Shown piece by piece: positions 24,690 through 34,113 of a stretch of 64,000 nucleotides of DNA; positions within the stretch are counted from its first letter, which is position 1, and each line of letters starts with the position of its first letter. The notes under the pieces were generated by a model that was not told the DNA's origin, ran no database searches, and saw only the letters and a list, made by a program, of their open reading frames with translations. The DNA is from JAICYJ01 sp045806525 (lineage in GTDB: Bacteria; Actinomycetota; Thermoleophilia; Gaiellales; JAICJC01), in contig JBJMJD010000079.1 in assembly GCA_045806525.1 (NCBI GenBank), forward strand, positions 7,319 to 71,318, given 5' to 3'. The position numbers were made by a program, and so were the translations under genes.

Positions 24690-26129
24690 TCAGTCGAAGC
24701 GGTGCCGGACGACCATGCGCTTGGCCGCGCCGGCCTCGTCCAGCCGCGCCACGGGCCTGGTGTGGGGCGCCGACTTGAGCAGGTCGGGGTCGCTCGCCGC
24801 CTCGCCCACGATCGCGAGCATCGCCTCGCAGAACGCGTCCAGAGTCTCCTTCGCCTCGGTCTCGGTGGGCTCGATCATCAGCGCCTCCGGCACGACCAGC
24901 GGGAAGTAGACCGTGGGCGGGTGGAACCCGTAGTCCATCAGCCGCTTGGCCACGTCCAGCGCGGTCGCGCCGTACTCGCGCTTGAGGCCACGCGCCGACA
25001 GCACGAACTCGTGCATGCAGTGGCGGTCGTAGGGCAGCTCGTAGTCATCCTTCAGCAGCGCCAGCATGTAGTTCGCATTCAGCACCGCGATCTCGGACAT
25101 ATCCCGCAGCCCCGGCCCCCAGGAGCGGATGAAGGCGTAGGCCCGGACGAACACGCCGAACGGCCCGCCGAACCCGCGCACGCGGCCGATCGACTTGGGC
25201 CGGTCGTGGTCGAGCCTAAACCCGTCGCCGTCGCGCACCACCACCGGTGTCGGCAGGTACGGCTCGAGGATGTCGCGCACCGCGACCGACCCGGCGCCCG
25301 GGCCGCCGCCGCCGTGCGGCTGCGAGAACGTCTTGTGCAGGTTGAAGTGCAGCACGTCGAAGCCCATGTCGCCCGGGCGCGAGATGCCGCAGACCGCGTT
25401 CAGGTTGGCGCCGTCGTAGTAGAGCAGGGCGCCGGCGTCGTGGAAGATCGCCGCCACCTCCTCGATCCGCTCCTCGAACAGCCCCAGCGTCGAGGGGTTC
25501 GTCAGCATCAGCCCGGCGGTCTGCGGGCCCACCTTCTCACGCAGGTCGCCGACGTCGATGTTGCCGCGCTCGTCAACGTTCACCTTGCGCACGGTGTAGC
25601 CGGCCATGGTGACGCTGGCCGGATTGGTGCCGTGGGCGGTGTCGGGGATGACGATCTCGCGGCGCTGCTCGTGCTCGCCGCGGTCCTTGAAGTACGCGCT
25701 GATCAGGGTCAGGCCGGTCAGCTCCCCTTGCGAGCCCGCGGCCGGTTGCAGCGTCACGGCCTGCAGCCCGACCACCTCGGCCAGGATCTCCTGCAGCCGC
25801 CACATCAGCTCCAGCGCCCCCTGCGCGTCCTGGTCGTCCTGGTAGGGGTGCAGGTCGCGGAAGCCGGGCAGGCCGACCAGCCGTTCGTTGACGCGCGGGT
25901 TGTACTTCATCGTGCACGAGCCGAGCGGGTAGAAGCCGGTGTCGATGCCGAAGTTGCGGGTGCTGAGCTCGGTGAAGTGCCGCACCAGCTCCGGCTCGGC
26001 CAGCTCCGGCAGCCGCGGCGGCTGGGAGCGCTGCAAGTGCTCGGGGATGGCCGCACCCGGCTCCAGCCCCGGGTCGGGCACCGACGAGGCGCGGCGGCCT
26101 GCCTGCGACCGCTCGTAGATCAGCTTCAT
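24690..26129 (-). CDS. gcvPB: Glycine dehydrogenase (decarboxylating) subunit 2
   Basis: A 479-residue PLP enzyme subunit, the catalytic half of split P-protein. Family marks: YPLGSCTMKYNPR near the N-terminus, HGTNPASVTMAGY, and the PLP-lysine segment HFNLHKTFSQPHGGGGPG. With GcvPA it decarboxylates glycine and passes the methylamine to lipoyl-GcvH. It is the last gene of the gcv operon; its ATG overlaps the gcvPA stop as ATGA. In most Proteobacteria and Actinobacteria, P-protein is one chain; the split form is typical of Firmicutes, Thermotogae and deep actinobacterial lines. Confidence 0.95.
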   Translation of the reverse strand: MKLIYERSQAGRRASSVPDPGLEPGAAIPEHLQRSQPPRLPELAEPELVRHFTELSTRNFGIDTGFYPLGSCTMKYNPRVNERLVGLPGFRDLHPYQDDQDAQGALELMWRLQEILAEVVGLQAVTLQPAAGSQGELTGLTLISAYFKDRGEHEQRREIVIPDTAHGTNPASVTMAGYTVRKVNVDERGNIDVGDLREKVGPQTAGLMLTNPSTLGLFEERIEEVAAIFHDAGALLYYDGANLNAVCGISRPGDMGFDVLHFNLHKTFSQPHGGGGPGAGSVAVRDILEPYLPTPVVVRDGDGFRLDHDRPKSIGRVRGFGGPFGVFVRAYAFIRSWGPGLRDMSEIAVLNANYMLALLKDDYELPYDRHCMHEFVLSARGLKREYGATALDVAKRLMDYGFHPPTVYFPLVVPEALMIEPTETEAKETLDAFCEAMLAIVGEAASDPDLLKSAPHTRPVARLDEAGAAKRMVVRHRFD

Positions 26130-27469
26130 GCCGCCACCTCCACGCCCGCCGCCGCCAGCGCCTCGGCCAGCCGCTCGATCTCGTCGGGCGTGCGCCGCTC
26201 GGTGAAGGCCATCATCAGCGCGTCGTCAAGGCCGGCGTAGTCCCTCCCGATCGCGTAGCCGGGATGCACGCCACGCCGCTTGCACTCGGCGATCACCTCA
26301 CGGGCCGGGCGACCGGTGCGCACGATGAACTCGCGCAGGGTGGGCCGGTCGAACGCGGGCGGCAGGCTCAACCGCCGTTTGGCGTGCTCCGCTAGCGCGT
26401 GCGATCGCTCGCCCACCTCGCGCAGCCCCGCCGGGCCGAGCCACGACAGGTATACGAGGCCGCCCAGCGCCAGCAGCGTCTGGTTCGAGGTGATGTTCGA
26501 CGTGGCCTTCTCACGGCGGATGTGCTGCTCGCGCGTCTGCAGCGTCAGCACGAAGCCGCGGCGGTTCTCGAGGTCGACCGTCTCGCCCACGATGCGGCCG
26601 GGCAGCTGCCGGGCGTAGTCCTGCCGGGCGGCCAGGAAGCCGTACTGGGGACCGCCGTAGGACAGGTAGTTGCCGGCCGGCTGTCCCTCACCGATCGCCA
26701 GCGCGCACCCGTAGCGGCCGGGCGCCTCCAGCACGCCAAGGGACATCGGGTCGACGTGCGCGACCGGCAGCGCACCGCCGGCGGCGGCCGCGGTCGCCAG
26801 CGCCGGCGCGTCCTCGAGCACCCCCAGGAAGTTGGGCTGCTGGAAGATGACGAGGGCGGCGCCGTCGGCGGCGGCGGCGGCCACCTGCTCGGGATCGGTG
26901 GCGCCGTCGCTGTGCGGCACCTCGACCACCTCCATCCCGAAGCCCGGCGCGAACGTGCGCACCACCTGGCGTGCCTGCGGGTTCAGCGTCTCGGCCACGA
27001 CCACCTTGGTGCGACCGGTGGCGAGCTTGGCGACGTAGCAGGCGTCGGCCGCGACCGTGGTCCCGTCGTAGCCGGAGGCGTTCGAGACGTCCATGCCGGT
27101 GAGCTCGCAGATCGCCGTCTGGTACTCGAAGATCGCCTGCAGCACGCCCTGGCTCATCTCCGGCTGGTACGGCGTGTACGCGGTCAGGAACTCGCCGCGC
27201 TGCATCATCGTGTCGACCACGGCCGGCACGTAGTGGTCGTACATCCCGGCCCCCAGGAATGACAGCTCGCGGCCGATGTCGACGTTGCGCCCGGCCAGCT
27301 CGGCCATGTGCGCGGACAGCTCGGCCTCCGACAGCGCCGGGCCGACGTCCAGCGGCCGGCCCAGACGCACCGCCTCCGGAATCTCGGCGAACAACTCGTC
27401 GATCGAGCCGATGCCGATGGCGGCCAGCATGGCCGCGCGGTCGGCGTCGGTCAGCGACGTGAAGCTCAC
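26126..27469 (-). CDS. gcvPA: Glycine dehydrogenase (decarboxylating) subunit 1
   Basis: A 447-residue partner of GcvPB. It starts with a helical N-terminus (SIDELFAEIPEAVRL), then YDHYVPAVVDTMMQRGEF, YTPYQPEMSQGVLQ and MDVSNASGYDGTTV, all conserved in the non-catalytic half of glycine decarboxylase. It has normal length and no defects. The start and stop overlap gcvH and gcvPB by four bases each, so the four gcv proteins are coupled. Confidence 0.95.
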   Translation of the reverse strand: MSFTSLTDADRAAMLAAIGIGSIDELFAEIPEAVRLGRPLDVGPALSEAELSAHMAELAGRNVDIGRELSFLGAGMYDHYVPAVVDTMMQRGEFLTAYTPYQPEMSQGVLQAIFEYQTAICELTGMDVSNASGYDGTTVAADACYVAKLATGRTKVVVAETLNPQARQVVRTFAPGFGMEVVEVPHSDGATDPEQVAAAAADGAALVIFQQPNFLGVLEDAPALATAAAAGGALPVAHVDPMSLGVLEAPGRYGCALAIGEGQPAGNYLSYGGPQYGFLAARQDYARQLPGRIVGETVDLENRRGFVLTLQTREQHIRREKATSNITSNQTLLALGGLVYLSWLGPAGLREVGERSHALAEHAKRRLSLPPAFDRPTLREFIVRTGRPAREVIAECKRRGVHPGYAIGRDYAGLDDALMMAFTERRTPDEIERLAEALAAAGVEVAA

Positions 27470-27854
27470 AGCGAGGCGACGTAGCTCGAGTAGCCGGCGG
27501 CGTCCATCAGCGAGTCCAGCTCGGAGGGATCCGACATCCGCACCCTCACCAGCCAGCCCTCTCCGTAGGGGTCGTCGTTGACGGTGCTCTCGCTGCCGTC
27601 GAGAGCGTCGTTGGTCTCGGTCACCTCACCCGAAAGCGGCGCGATCAGCTGGGAAACGGCCTTGGTCGATTCCAGCTCCCCGTACTCGCCACCACGCTCG
27701 ATGGCGGCGCCCACCTGCGACGGCGCGAAGTAGACGACCTCGCCCAGGCTGTCCTGGGCGTACCAGGTGATGCCGAACGTGGCAACGTCACCGTCCACCC
27801 GCGCCCAGTCGTGCTCCTCGTTGTAGTAGAGACCGTCGGGGTAGCTGGCCTCGC

Positions 27855-27858
<4 letters not shown>
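27466..27858 (-). CDS. gcvH: Glycine cleavage system H protein
   Basis: A 130-residue lipoyl carrier. The lipoylated lysine is in YGELESTKAVSQ, the family's conserved segment, and the C-terminus GEGWLVRVRMSDPSELDSLM fits the H-protein fold. It shuttles methylamine between P-, T- and L-proteins. I set the start at the ATG at 27858, which overlaps the gcvT stop as ATGA; a longer in-frame reading runs antisense to nothing real and lies within gcvT. Confidence 0.95.
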
Positions 27859-28922
<1,064 letters not shown>

Positions 28923-29062
28923 TGCGGGCAGGCAGTCTACCCTGACCGGCAGCAGCCGCGGGGATGCCGCCCACACTCGGGTTTCGGCACGGCCGCTGGC
29001 GGGCTACGATCGTTGCGCGACCACGCGGCCGATGCCGCCCGGTTGACCCCGACGCAGGCGCT

Positions 29063-29082
29063 CCGGCGGCTCCGGCCGCCGG
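29063..29082 (-). terminator. GC-rich hairpin between ftsZ and gcvT
   Basis: CCGGCGGC-TCCG-GCCGCCGG is a perfect 8-bp stem with a 4-base loop located about 25 bases after the ftsZ stop. A shorter dyad (GGTCGC...GCGACC) lies between. Without a T-run it is a weak candidate, but it would separate ftsZ from the gcv operon. Confidence 0.4.
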
Positions 29083-29106
29083 GGTCGCCGCTCTTCCGTG
29101 CGACCG

Positions 29107-30189
29107 TTACTGGTCGCGCAGGAAGCTGGGGATCTCGAGCGCCTCGCGCGGCACCTCGAAGTCGCCCGCGTCGGTCTCCTCGAGCTGCTTGGAACGGTCG
29201 CTGGTGCCGGTCGCAAAGGCGGCCGCCGGCCGCGCCCGCGACCCGCGGTCGAAGCCGGTCGCGATCACGGTCACCCGCACCTGATCGCCCATCGCCTCGT
29301 CGATCACGGCGCCGAAGATGATGTTCGCGTCGGCGTCGGAGGCGCTGCCGATGATCTCGGCCGCCTCGTTCACCTCGAACAGCCCCAGATCGGCGCCGCC
29401 GGTGATGTTCAGCAGGATGCCGGTGGCACCCTCGACCGAGGCCTCGAGCAGCGGCGACGAGATGGCTGCGCGGGCGGCCTCGCCGGCGCGGTTCTCGCCG
29501 CTGGCCAGACCGATGCCCATCAGGGCCGACCCGGCCTCGCGCATGATCGTGCGCACGTCGGCGAAGTCGAGGTTGATCAGGCCGGGCACCGTGATCAGGT
29601 CGGTGATGCCCTGCACGCCCTGACGCAGCACGTCGTCGGCGATGCGGAAGGCGTCGACGATCGACGTGCGCTTCTCGACGACCTGCAGCAGGCGGTCGTT
29701 GGGGATGATGATCAGCGTGTCGACCTTCTCGCGCAGCGCGCGGATGCCCTGCTCGGCCTGGTCGCCGCGCTTCTGGCCCTCGAACGTGAACGGCCGCGTC
29801 ACCACACCCACCGTGAGGGCGCCCAGCTCGCGTGCGATCTCGGCGATGATGGGAGCAGCACCGGTGCCGGTGCCGCCGCCCTTGCCTGCCGTCACGAACA
29901 CCATGTCGGCACCCTTCAGCGCCTCCTTCAGCTCGTCGCGGCTCTCCATCGCGGCCTCGCGGCCGATCGATGGGTCGGCGCCTGCGCCGAGGCCGCGCGT
30001 GATCTTCGAGCCGATGTGGATCTTGACGTCGGCATCGCACATCAGGAGCGCCTGCGCGTCGGTGTTGACTGCGATGAACTCGACACCGCGAAGGCCTGCG
30101 TCGACCATGCGGTTGACGGCATTGGTGCCACCACCGCCAACGCCGACGACCTTGATAACGGCCAGGTAGTTCCCGCTCTGATCCCTCAT
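29107..30189 (-). CDS. ftsZ: Cell-division protein FtsZ
   Basis: A 360-residue tubulin-like GTPase. It has the N-terminal VVGVGGGGTNAVNRM, the tubulin signature GKGGGTGTGAAP, the T7-loop region NLDFADVRTIM, and the conserved C-terminal peptide EIPSFLRDQ that binds division partners. It polymerises into the Z ring. The ATG at 30189 follows a strong ggaggtaagg ribosome-binding site; the longer in-frame reading adds no conserved residues. The gene has its own promoter about 135 bases upstream. ftsA is absent, as expected in actinobacteria. Confidence 0.97.
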   Translation of the reverse strand: MRDQSGNYLAVIKVVGVGGGGTNAVNRMVDAGLRGVEFIAVNTDAQALLMCDADVKIHIGSKITRGLGAGADPSIGREAAMESRDELKEALKGADMVFVTAGKGGGTGTGAAPIIAEIARELGALTVGVVTRPFTFEGQKRGDQAEQGIRALREKVDTLIIIPNDRLLQVVEKRTSIVDAFRIADDVLRQGVQGITDLITVPGLINLDFADVRTIMREAGSALMGIGLASGENRAGEAARAAISSPLLEASVEGATGILLNITGGADLGLFEVNEAAEIIGSASDADANIIFGAVIDEAMGDQVRVTVIATGFDRGSRARPAAAFATGTSDRSKQLEETDAGDFEVPREALEIPSFLRDQ

Positions 30190-30320
30190 GATTGCCTTAC
30201 CTCCGTCGCGGCCCCTGCTGCCGGGCTCCATCTCACGGTCAGCCTGAGAGTGCTCCCAAAAAGACGTTGAGCCCGCCTGGCGAGCCGAAATCCACTCGGC
30301 CTACAGGGGGCACGGTCGCC

Positions 30321-30349
30321 AGGGTACCTCGCCCAACCCTCGGTGTCAA
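30321..30349 (-). promoter_or_regulatory. Promoter of ftsZ
   Basis: On the minus strand TTGACA (complement at 30344-30349), a 17-base spacer and TACCCT (complement at 30321-30326). The -35 is a perfect consensus. It would give a leader of about 125 bases before the ftsZ ATG, so ftsZ can be made independently of the mraZ promoter. Confidence 0.65.
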
Positions 30350-30368
30350 GCCGAACCTGATGGAACGA

Positions 30369-30391
30369 ACCCTCACCCTAAACTTGAGGGT
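30369..30391 (-). other. Inverted repeat at the 3' end of ftsQ
   Basis: ACCCTCA (30369-30375) and TGAGGGT (30385-30391) form a 7-bp stem with a 9-base loop overlapping the last codons of ftsQ, just upstream of the ftsZ promoter. It could be a weak terminator, an attenuator or a regulator site; nothing decides between them. Confidence 0.3.
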
Positions 30392-31191
30392 AAGGATGAC
30401 CGCAGGCCGTAGGCGGGGCGGCCGGGCGCGGACACGTCGATGTAGGAGAGGTCGTGTCGCTGCTGCCCCGTGATCCGGCGCATCACCCGCTGCACGACGG
30501 CCAGCTTCAGTGCGAGGTCGTCGGGCGTGCCCAGGCGCAGCGTGATGTGGCTACCGACCAGTGCGGACACCGTCCCCGAGTCGGCCGTGAGCTTCGTTAT
30601 GCGACCGACGCGGCCCCGGAATCCAGCCGGGGTGTGAGACAGCACCGAGAGCGCCGCCCGGACGTTGGCGTCGCCGGTCGTGCTGCCCACGAGCAGTGTG
30701 GTGCCGGCGGGCACGGGCACGGCGGGCAGGCCGGACGGCGCCTTCGAGCGCACCTCCAGCACGCGGCCGTCGGGAGCGACCAGATAGTCCGACTTGCCGA
30801 CGGTCACGACCATCGACGGGTGCTCGACGCGGACGGTCACGGCCAGGGTGTGCGGGAACGCCCGGTCCACCGAGGCCGAGCGCACGTACGGCATGTCGCT
30901 GAGCGATCCGGCGATCGCCCCGCGGTCGACCGACAGCAGGTTGCGGCCGTGCACCTGCCGCTCGACGGCCGTGTGGATCTGGCGCTCGAGCGCCGGCGGG
31001 GCACCGGTCACCCGAACGCTGTCGACGGCGAACGCCGAGGACATCGCGATCAGCTTGTACCCGGCCAGGGCGACCAGCGTGCCCAGCACCACCAGCAGCA
31101 CGGTCAGCCTGCGTCGCCCCTGTGCGCGGACGAGTTCCCGCCGGCGAATCAGGAGTGCATCATCTATGCCCGAGACGAGCTGCACGGCCAC
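30373..31191 (-). CDS. ftsQ: Cell-division protein FtsQ/DivIB
   Basis: A 272-residue bitopic membrane protein with a basic cytoplasmic N-terminus, one transmembrane helix (about residues 29-50) and a periplasm-side POTRA domain starting FAVDSVRVTGAPP, then a second domain (YVRSASVDRAFPHTLAVTV). FtsQ joins FtsB and FtsL in the divisome and regulates septal peptidoglycan synthesis. Position upstream of ftsZ is the classic dcw location. The start is GTG at 31191; GTG at 31185 is also possible. Confidence 0.88.
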   Translation of the reverse strand: MAVQLVSGIDDALLIRRRELVRAQGRRRLTVLLVVLGTLVALAGYKLIAMSSAFAVDSVRVTGAPPALERQIHTAVERQVHGRNLLSVDRGAIAGSLSDMPYVRSASVDRAFPHTLAVTVRVEHPSMVVTVGKSDYLVAPDGRVLEVRSKAPSGLPAVPVPAGTTLLVGSTTGDANVRAALSVLSHTPAGFRGRVGRITKLTADSGTVSALVGSHITLRLGTPDDLALKLAVVQRVMRRITGQQRHDLSYIDVSAPGRPAYGLRSSLPSSLG

Positions 31192-31236
31192 CTTTTCGGC
31201 GGCGGCCGAGGGAAACCTGCCGTCTCCGGCCAGGAA

Positions 31237-31497
31237 TCAGCGGTCGAAGCGAACGGCCCGCCACTCGGGCAGCTCAGGGATGACCGGGCCCTCGCCGGGC
31301 TGTCCCCAGCACGCCGCCAGGCACAGCAGTGCGCGCGGAGCGCTGACCGCGACCACGACCAGCGCCGCCTCTCCGGACTGCCGGTCGACGAGCAGCAGCC
31401 CAACCATCGCCAGGATCAGCACGGACAGGCCATAGACGACGGTCGCGGCCTGACCAGGCGTCGCGCCTTTGCGCATGAGTACGGCCACCGGATGCAT
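31237..31497 (-). CDS. Small two-helix membrane protein between murB and ftsQ
   Basis: An 86-residue protein with two hydrophobic segments (about residues 14-36 and 41-58). Starting at the ATG at 31497, TACGAT (complement at 31504-31509) ends six bases upstream, so it has a plausible leaderless promoter that may also read into ftsQ. The opening MHPVAVLMRKGATPGQAATV vaguely recalls the C-terminal end of polyprenyl-phosphate GlcNAc-1-phosphate transferases; this could be a remnant or chance. It is not a standard member of the dcw cluster. Confidence 0.5.
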   Translation of the reverse strand: MHPVAVLMRKGATPGQAATVVYGLSVLILAMVGLLLVDRQSGEAALVVVAVSAPRALLCLAACWGQPGEGPVIPELPEWRAVRFDR

Positions 31498-31543
31498 GTG
31501 CCGATCGTAGCGCTGCGTCGGGCCGTGACATACCATCCGCGCG

Positions 31544-31873
31544 ATGGGCAGGCGCCGCGACAGCCAGCGTCCCGGCCGGTTTCGGCGGAAGGCGATCATC
31601 GCCGGGAGCGTCGTCCTGGTGGAGGCCGTCGCGCTTCGGATCCGGTCCGGCCGGCTGGGCGGGAACGTGGTCGTGCGCTGCAGGCGCGGCCACCTCTTCA
31701 CCACCATCTGGATCCCGGGCGGCTCGCTGAAGTCGCTGCGGTTCGGCTGGTGGCGGCTCCAGCGGTGCCCGGTGGGCCATCACTGGTCGGTCGTGACTCC
31801 GGTCAGGACCTCGGACCTGAGCCAGGAGGAGCGCCGCAACGCGAGCGAGGCTCGCGACGTCCGCGTGCCCTGA
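31544..31873 (+). CDS. Conserved actinobacterial hypothetical protein
   Basis: A 109-residue protein on the opposite strand to the dcw cluster, between murB and ftsQ. The core VVVRCRRGHLFTTIWIPGGS followed by RCPVGHHWSVVTPV and the end NASEARDVRVP form a pattern recurring in small actinobacterial proteins without assigned function. Two Cys-x-His-like pairs (RCRRGH and RCPVGHHW) could hold zinc. A hydrophobic stretch near residue 20 may be an anchor. TACCAT (31531-31536) ends seven bases before the ATG. Its stop abuts that of convergent murB. Confidence 0.7.
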   Translation: MGRRRDSQRPGRFRRKAIIAGSVVLVEAVALRIRSGRLGGNVVVRCRRGHLFTTIWIPGGSLKSLRFGWWRLQRCPVGHHWSVVTPVRTSDLSQEERRNASEARDVRVP

Positions 31874-32767
31874 TCAGGTCTCGGGCAGGGCGATCGCGCC
31901 CAGCATCTGCACCTCGTGCTCGAGCTCCACGCCCTCCTTGCGAGCCCGGCGCCGCGCCTCGGCCATCAACGCGACCACGTCGGCCGAGGACGCCTGGCCG
32001 TCCACGTTCTCGATGAAGTTGGCGTGCACGGGCGAGATCCGGGCGCCGCCGATCCGGTAGCCCTTGAGGCCGCAGCGCTCGAGCAGCTGCCCGGCCCCCA
32101 GCTGCTCGGACGGGTTCTTCCAGACGCTTCCGAAGGTGCGCACGCCTGAAGGCTGCGCCTCCTTGCGTCGCCGCTGCATGTCGCGCACGGTGGCCGCGAT
32201 CGCGGCGCTGTCCGCCGCCGCCAGCGACAGCCGCGCGGCCGCCACGACCTCGCCGGCTGTCACGTTCGACCCCCGGTATCGCATCGCCAGGTCGTCGGCA
32301 CCGCCGCTGCGCTCGCCGTCGCCGGCCAGCACGAGCGCCTCGGCCAGCACGTCGCGCATCTCGCCCCCGTAGGCGCCGGCATTCATACGCACCGCCCCAC
32401 CGACCGTGCCCGGAATCGCGCAGCCGAACTCGACGCCCGAAAGCCCCCACTCCGTCGCGCGCCTCACCACCGCGGCCAAGGACGCCCCGCCACCGCACTC
32501 GATGGCATCACCGTCACGGTCGATCGCGGCCAGCTCGCCGGCCAGCCGCACCACCAGGCCGTCGAAGCCGGAGTCGGCCGCCAGCAGGTTCGAGCCCAGG
32601 CCTATCACCGCCATCTCGACGCCTTCCGCCAGCCGCCAGCGCAGCAGGTCGCGCAGCTGGCCGGTCGTCTCCGGTCGCGCGAGGTAGGCCGCCGGGCCAC
32701 CGGTGCCGACCGTCGTCAGCCGCGCGATCGGGACGTCGCGCTCGACGAACGGCGGCGCCTGCGTCAC
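31874..32767 (-). CDS. murB: UDP-N-acetylenolpyruvoylglucosamine reductase
   Basis: A 297-residue FAD enzyme that reduces UDP-GlcNAc-enolpyruvate to UDP-MurNAc. Marks are LTTVGTGGPAAYLARPET, IGLGSNLLAADSGFDGLV, GCAIPGTVGGAVRMNAGAYG and FGSVWKNPS, which carries the catalytic Ser. The end (ISPVHANFIENVDG) fits type I/II enzymes. The GTG overlaps the murC stop as GTGA. Confidence 0.95.
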   Translation of the reverse strand: MTQAPPFVERDVPIARLTTVGTGGPAAYLARPETTGQLRDLLRWRLAEGVEMAVIGLGSNLLAADSGFDGLVVRLAGELAAIDRDGDAIECGGGASLAAVVRRATEWGLSGVEFGCAIPGTVGGAVRMNAGAYGGEMRDVLAEALVLAGDGERSGGADDLAMRYRGSNVTAGEVVAAARLSLAAADSAAIAATVRDMQRRRKEAQPSGVRTFGSVWKNPSEQLGAGQLLERCGLKGYRIGGARISPVHANFIENVDGQASSADVVALMAEARRRARKEGVELEHEVQMLGAIALPET

Positions 32768-34113
32768 ACCTGCTCCAGCAGCATGTCCCCCACCCGCCGC
32801 ACATCGCCCGCGCCCATCGTCACCACCATGTCGCCGCGGCGGATGCGGCTGCGCAGGTAGCGCGCGCCGGCGTCCAGGGTGGGCTCGTAGGCCAGCGGCA
32901 TGCCCGGCCGCGCCTCGCTGACCGCGTCCACCACCAGCTTGGCGGTGACGCCCTCCAGCGGAACCTCGCGGGCTGGGTAGATCTCGGTCACGACCACCTC
33001 ATCCGCGGTCGCCAGCGCGCGCCCGAAGTGAAACGCCAGCGCCTCGGTGCGCGAGAACAGGTGCGGCTGAAAACAGACCACGACTCGGCCGGGCGCCCAG
33101 GTGCGTGCGGCCTCGATCGTGGCCGCCACCTCGGTCGGGTGGTGCGCATAGTCGTCGACGATCCAGATGCCGTCACGTTCGCCGCGCAGCTCGAAGCGGC
33201 GGCCCGCGCCGGTGTACTCGGCCAGGGCGGCCGCGGCCTCGGCAACCTCGACGCCGGCCAGCGCATGCAGGCCGGCGATCGCCGCCGCGGCGTTGAGGGC
33301 GTTGTGGGCGCCGGGCAGCGCCAGCGTCACGTGCAGCGGCGTGCCCTCCGGCGTGCGCAGCCAGAACCCTGTGCTGCCGGCGGCCTGCTCGACTGCGCTC
33401 ACCTGCCAGTCGACGTCGCCGTAGCCGAACCGCTGAACCGTTGCCTCGGTGGGCAGCGATAGCGACTCATGATGGATCAGCGCGCCCGACGCCGGCAGCT
33501 CCATTGTCCAATCAGAGAACAGGCGCTCGAGCTCGCTCATGCTGGCGAACCTCGTGTGGTGATCGAGCTCGAGGTTGAGGACGACCGCCACGCGCGGCCG
33601 CAGCAGCGACAGGGAGCCGTCCGACTCGTCGGCCTCGGCCACCAGGATGGTGCCGCCGCCGGGCCCCGCGTTGCCTCCCAGCTGCGGTACCTCGCCGCCG
33701 ATCAGGTACGTGGGATCCAGCCCCAGCCGCTGCGCCGCGTAGGCGATCATGGCCGACGTCGTGGTCTTCCCGTGGGCGCCGGCGACGCAGACCGATCGGC
33801 GCGATGCCACCATCTCGGCCAGCAGCTGGGCGCGGTGAAGCCGCGGCAGCGCCAGATCGCGGGCGGCCAGCAGCTCCGGCTCGCCCGCGGAGATCGCCGA
33901 CGACACGATCAGCTCCATCCCGGGCTCGAGGTGAGCGGGGTCGTGCTCGAGCGAGACCGGCACGCCGAACCTGGCCAGACGGTCGGAGTACGGCGAGGCC
34001 GCCCGGTCGCAGCCGCTCACGTCCGCGCCCCAGGCATAGGCGACCGTGGCCAGCGCCGACATGCCGGCGCCGCCGATGCCGATCATGTGCAGGCGGCGGC
34101 CCGACCAGTTCAC
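32764..34113 (-). CDS. murC: UDP-N-acetylmuramate--L-alanine ligase
   Basis: A 449-residue Mur ligase. N-terminal UDP-binding motif MIGIGGAGMSALATVAY, ATP P-loop GAHGKTTTSAM, then LNLELDHHTRF and DDYAHHPTEVAATI. It adds L-alanine to UDP-MurNAc. Length and motifs are complete. The GTG start overlaps the murG stop as GTGA, and its stop overlaps murB the same way. Confidence 0.96.
   Translation of the reverse strand: MNWSGRRLHMIGIGGAGMSALATVAYAWGADVSGCDRAASPYSDRLARFGVPVSLEHDPAHLEPGMELIVSSAISAGEPELLAARDLALPRLHRAQLLAEMVASRRSVCVAGAHGKTTTSAMIAYAAQRLGLDPTYLIGGEVPQLGGNAGPGGGTILVAEADESDGSLSLLRPRVAVVLNLELDHHTRFASMSELERLFSDWTMELPASGALIHHESLSLPTEATVQRFGYGDVDWQVSAVEQAAGSTGFWLRTPEGTPLHVTLALPGAHNALNAAAAIAGLHALAGVEVAEAAAALAEYTGAGRRFELRGERDGIWIVDDYAHHPTEVAATIEAARTWAPGRVVVCFQPHLFSRTEALAFHFGRALATADEVVVTEIYPAREVPLEGVTAKLVVDAVSEARPGMPLAYEPTLDAGARYLRSRIRRGDMVVTMGAGDVRRVGDMLLEQV

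Noticed and set aside
28923..29106. Possible glycine riboswitch before gcvT
   Set aside because: Only loose similarity to the GGAGAG and CCGAAGG cores; the expected paired aptamer with CTCTCAGG was not found, and a -10 element lies eleven bases before the ATG, which leaves no room for a transcribed aptamer.
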